Shown here: positions 43,981-45,424 of the stretch, in pieces
How the letters are laid out: each line of letters opens with the position of its first letter
How positions within the stretch are numbered: position 1 is the stretch's first letter
Assembly (NCBI RefSeq): GCF_001641695.1
Contig: NZ_LSEF01000099.1
Span: 1-45,424 of the forward strand
Origin: Bradyrhizobium neotropicale
GTDB taxonomy: Bacteria; Pseudomonadota; Alphaproteobacteria; Rhizobiales; Xanthobacteraceae
Direction of reading: 5' to 3'
DNA: 45,424 bases
Program-made: the position numbers and the translations under genes
The notes under the pieces: model-generated
What the model was told of the DNA's origin: nothing
Databases searched by the model: none
Seen by the model: only the letters and a program-made list of their open reading frames with translations

Positions 43981-45424
43981 ATGGCGATTCGCCCCGACGC
44001 TCTCCCGACCGATCCGGCGGTTCTGACCGAGATGGTACTCGCGCTTGACGCCGAGAACGAGAAGCTGCGCGTGGCGATGCAGACACTCAGGGAGATGATT
44101 TTCGGGAAGCGTTCGGAGAAGCTTGCGGTGCTCGTGGACGAGCAACTGGCGCTCGAGCTGGATGATCTTCAAACCGACGCCACACGGCCTGCGCCGGCCA
44201 ACGACGATGCGCCTGCGGCGAAGTCGCCGGACAGGCCACGCAAGAGAGCGCGCCGCAACATCGGTGCGCTGCCCAAGCACCTGCCGCGTTGTGAGCAGGT
44301 GCTGGAGCCGGAGGCGACCGCTTGCCCGTGCTGCCAGGGCCAGCTTCACAAGATTGGCGAGGACGTCAGCGAGGTGCTGGACGTGATCCCGGCGATGCTG
44401 CAGGTGCTGCGGACGGTCCGTCCCAAGTACGCCTGCCGCAGCTGTACCGATGGCGTAGTCCAGGCGAAGGTACTGCCGCGCCTGATTGAGAGCGGCATGG
44501 CCTCGACGGCACTGGTGAGCCATGTGGTGGTCTCGAAGTTCGCCTGGTATCTGCCGCTGTACCGGCAGGTGCAGATCCTGGCCGGCCAAGGCATCCAGCT
44601 TGACCGTGCGACACTCGCCGGCTGGATCAAGCGTGCCGCCTGGTGGCTCAAGAGCCTCTATGAGCTGCAGCTGCAGATGATCCAGGCTGCACCGCGCGTG
44701 TTCTGCGACGAGACGCCGATGCCGGTGCTCGATCCCGGGCGACATCGCACCCGCATCTGCCAGTTCTGGGCGCATGCCATGGATGACCGGCCATGGGGCG
44801 GGCCCTCGCCGCCGGCGGTTGCCTACGTGTTCGCCAACGGCCGCGGCACGGAAGAGATCGCCAGACAATTGATGGGCTTTTCCGGCATTCTGCAGGTCGA
44901 CGGTTATGCCGCCTACAAAGCGCTCGCCCGCGATCATGGCGGCGCAATCCAGCTCGCCTTTTGTCTCGCCCACGCCCGACGCAAATTCGTGGAGGTCTAT
45001 AAGACGACGCAGTCGCCGTTCGCGCGCGAGGTGATCGAACGCTTGCAGGCGGTCTATGCCATCGAAGCGGAGATCCGCGGCAGCAGCGCCGAGCAGCGGC
45101 TGGCCGCCCGCCGCACCAGGTCCGCTCCGTTGATGGAGGCGCTCAGGGCGCGGCTGACCGCCATGGCCAGCCAGCTCTTCTCCCAGTCGAAGCTGACGGA
45201 GGCCATCAACTACGCGCTCAATCACTGGGACGGGTTGACGCTGTTTCTCCGCGACGGCCGTGTCGAGGTGGACAGCAACACAGTCGAGCGTTCCATGCGC
45301 CCGATTGCGATGGGAAGACGCAACTCATTGTTCAGCGGCAGCGAGGGCGGCGCCGAGAGCTGGGCGATCCTGGCTTCGCTCGTGAACACGGCAAAACTCC
45401 ATGAACTCGACCCGCAGGCCTACC
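43981..45424 (+). CDS. tnpC: IS66 transposase TnpC, 3' end beyond the window
   Basis: From the ATG at 43981 the frame is open for 481 codons to the window end. The N-terminal part has a leucine-rich helix (ALDAENEKLRVAMQTLREMI) and IFGKRSEKL. A zinc-finger region follows (CPCCQGQL, KYACRSC). The DDE residues are CDETPMPV (Asp), LQVDGYAAY (Asp) and DSNTVERSMRP (Glu). Normal members are about 510-540 residues, so about 30-60 residues are beyond the edge. Intact as far as seen. Confidence 0.92.
   Translation, partial: MAIRPDALPTDPAVLTEMVLALDAENEKLRVAMQTLREMIFGKRSEKLAVLVDEQLALELDDLQTDATRPAPANDDAPAAKSPDRPRKRARRNIGALPKHLPRCEQVLEPEATACPCCQGQLHKIGEDVSEVLDVIPAMLQVLRTVRPKYACRSCTDGVVQAKVLPRLIESGMASTALVSHVVVSKFAWYLPLYRQVQILAGQGIQLDRATLAGWIKRAAWWLKSLYELQLQMIQAAPRVFCDETPMPVLDPGRHRTRICQFWAHAMDDRPWGGPSPPAVAYVFANGRGTEEIARQLMGFSGILQVDGYAAYKALARDHGGAIQLAFCLAHARRKFVEVYKTTQSPFAREVIERLQAVYAIEAEIRGSSAEQRLAARRTRSAPLMEALRARLTAMASQLFSQSKLTEAINYALNHWDGLTLFLRDGRVEVDSNTVERSMRPIAMGRRNSLFSGSEGGAESWAILASLVNTAKLHELDPQAY

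Larger units (their letters stand above)
43061..45424 (+). mobile_element. IS66-family insertion sequence, cut by the window end
   Basis: The left end is probably at 43061, where the sequence starts GTAACCGGCGTGAGG; IS66 elements begin GTAA. It carries the standard three genes in order: tnpA, tnpB and tnpC (transposase), the last running past the window end. tnpA and tnpB overlap by GTGA, and tnpC starts 50 bases after tnpB. The right end and the 8-base target duplication cannot be seen. Confidence 0.83.

Noticed and set aside
43450..45225. 591-codon open frame on the minus strand
   Set aside because: It is antisense to tnpA, tnpB and tnpC, which have clear IS66 motifs; its own product has no recognisable domain and arises from high G+C codon bias.
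1..45424. tRNA, rRNA or CRISPR arrays
   Set aside because: No cloverleaf T-loop motif in a plausible setting, no rRNA signature and no regularly spaced short repeats were found by eye.

Overview
The window looks like an accessory or symbiosis-island segment of a rhizobium, most likely Bradyrhizobium or a close relative. The evidence is an intact nodD-type regulator with a nod box next to its start, the wreck of a nodA gene about 1 kb beyond it, transposon families common in such islands (IS630, IS5, IS110, IS66), and many genes broken by frameshifts. Family calls come from reading motifs by eye; no database search was run.

Layout. 1-1472: a complete IS630 element carrying a small helix-turn-helix gene. 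1735-7314: a very large kinase-like/ATPase/histidine kinase sensor. 7.7-11.3 kb: a degenerate repeat, a DUF4239-type membrane protein and a PAS-containing chemotaxis receptor, ending against an IS5 remnant. 12.1-14.7 kb: nodD, nod box, nodA pseudogene and a 44-residue membrane peptide. 14.9-18.4 kb: remnants of an endonuclease-like gene, a livK-like gene and a second Fic tail, around one intact Fic gene with a palindromic site at its start. 18.8-20.0 kb: two response regulators. 20.2-23.6 kb: IS remnants, a second copy of the 7.7 kb repeat with a small intact gene, and a broken outer-membrane-type gene. 23.7-26.8 kb: a secreted GH18 (chitinase-like) enzyme and a radical SAM protein. 27.3-30.7 kb: a three-gene hypothetical cluster (one member DUF2441-like) and a broken DUF2971 gene.

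31.3-41.4 kb holds the most interesting system: four minus-strand genes, two of the three junctions being 4-base ATGA overlaps and the third a 10-base gap. In order of transcription they encode a Clp-like AAA+ ATPase with a degenerate first ATPase domain; a small NrdG/PflA-like radical SAM activase; a 2086-residue protein joining zinc ribbons, a pseudokinase, an SF1 helicase and a Vsr/MTES-type nuclease; and a coiled-coil protein. The gene set suggests a phage- or plasmid-defence or other nucleic-acid conflict system. It shares ideas with Mokosh type I (kinase plus SF1 helicase plus nuclease) but the AAA+ and radical SAM partners do not match any named system I know. Divergent from it is an internally deleted RecB-like nuclease-helicase gene. 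The window ends inside an IS66 element (43061 onward).

Taken together, this is a mobile-element-rich region where older nodulation, transport and defence genes have decayed while one large, tightly coupled operon remains intact.
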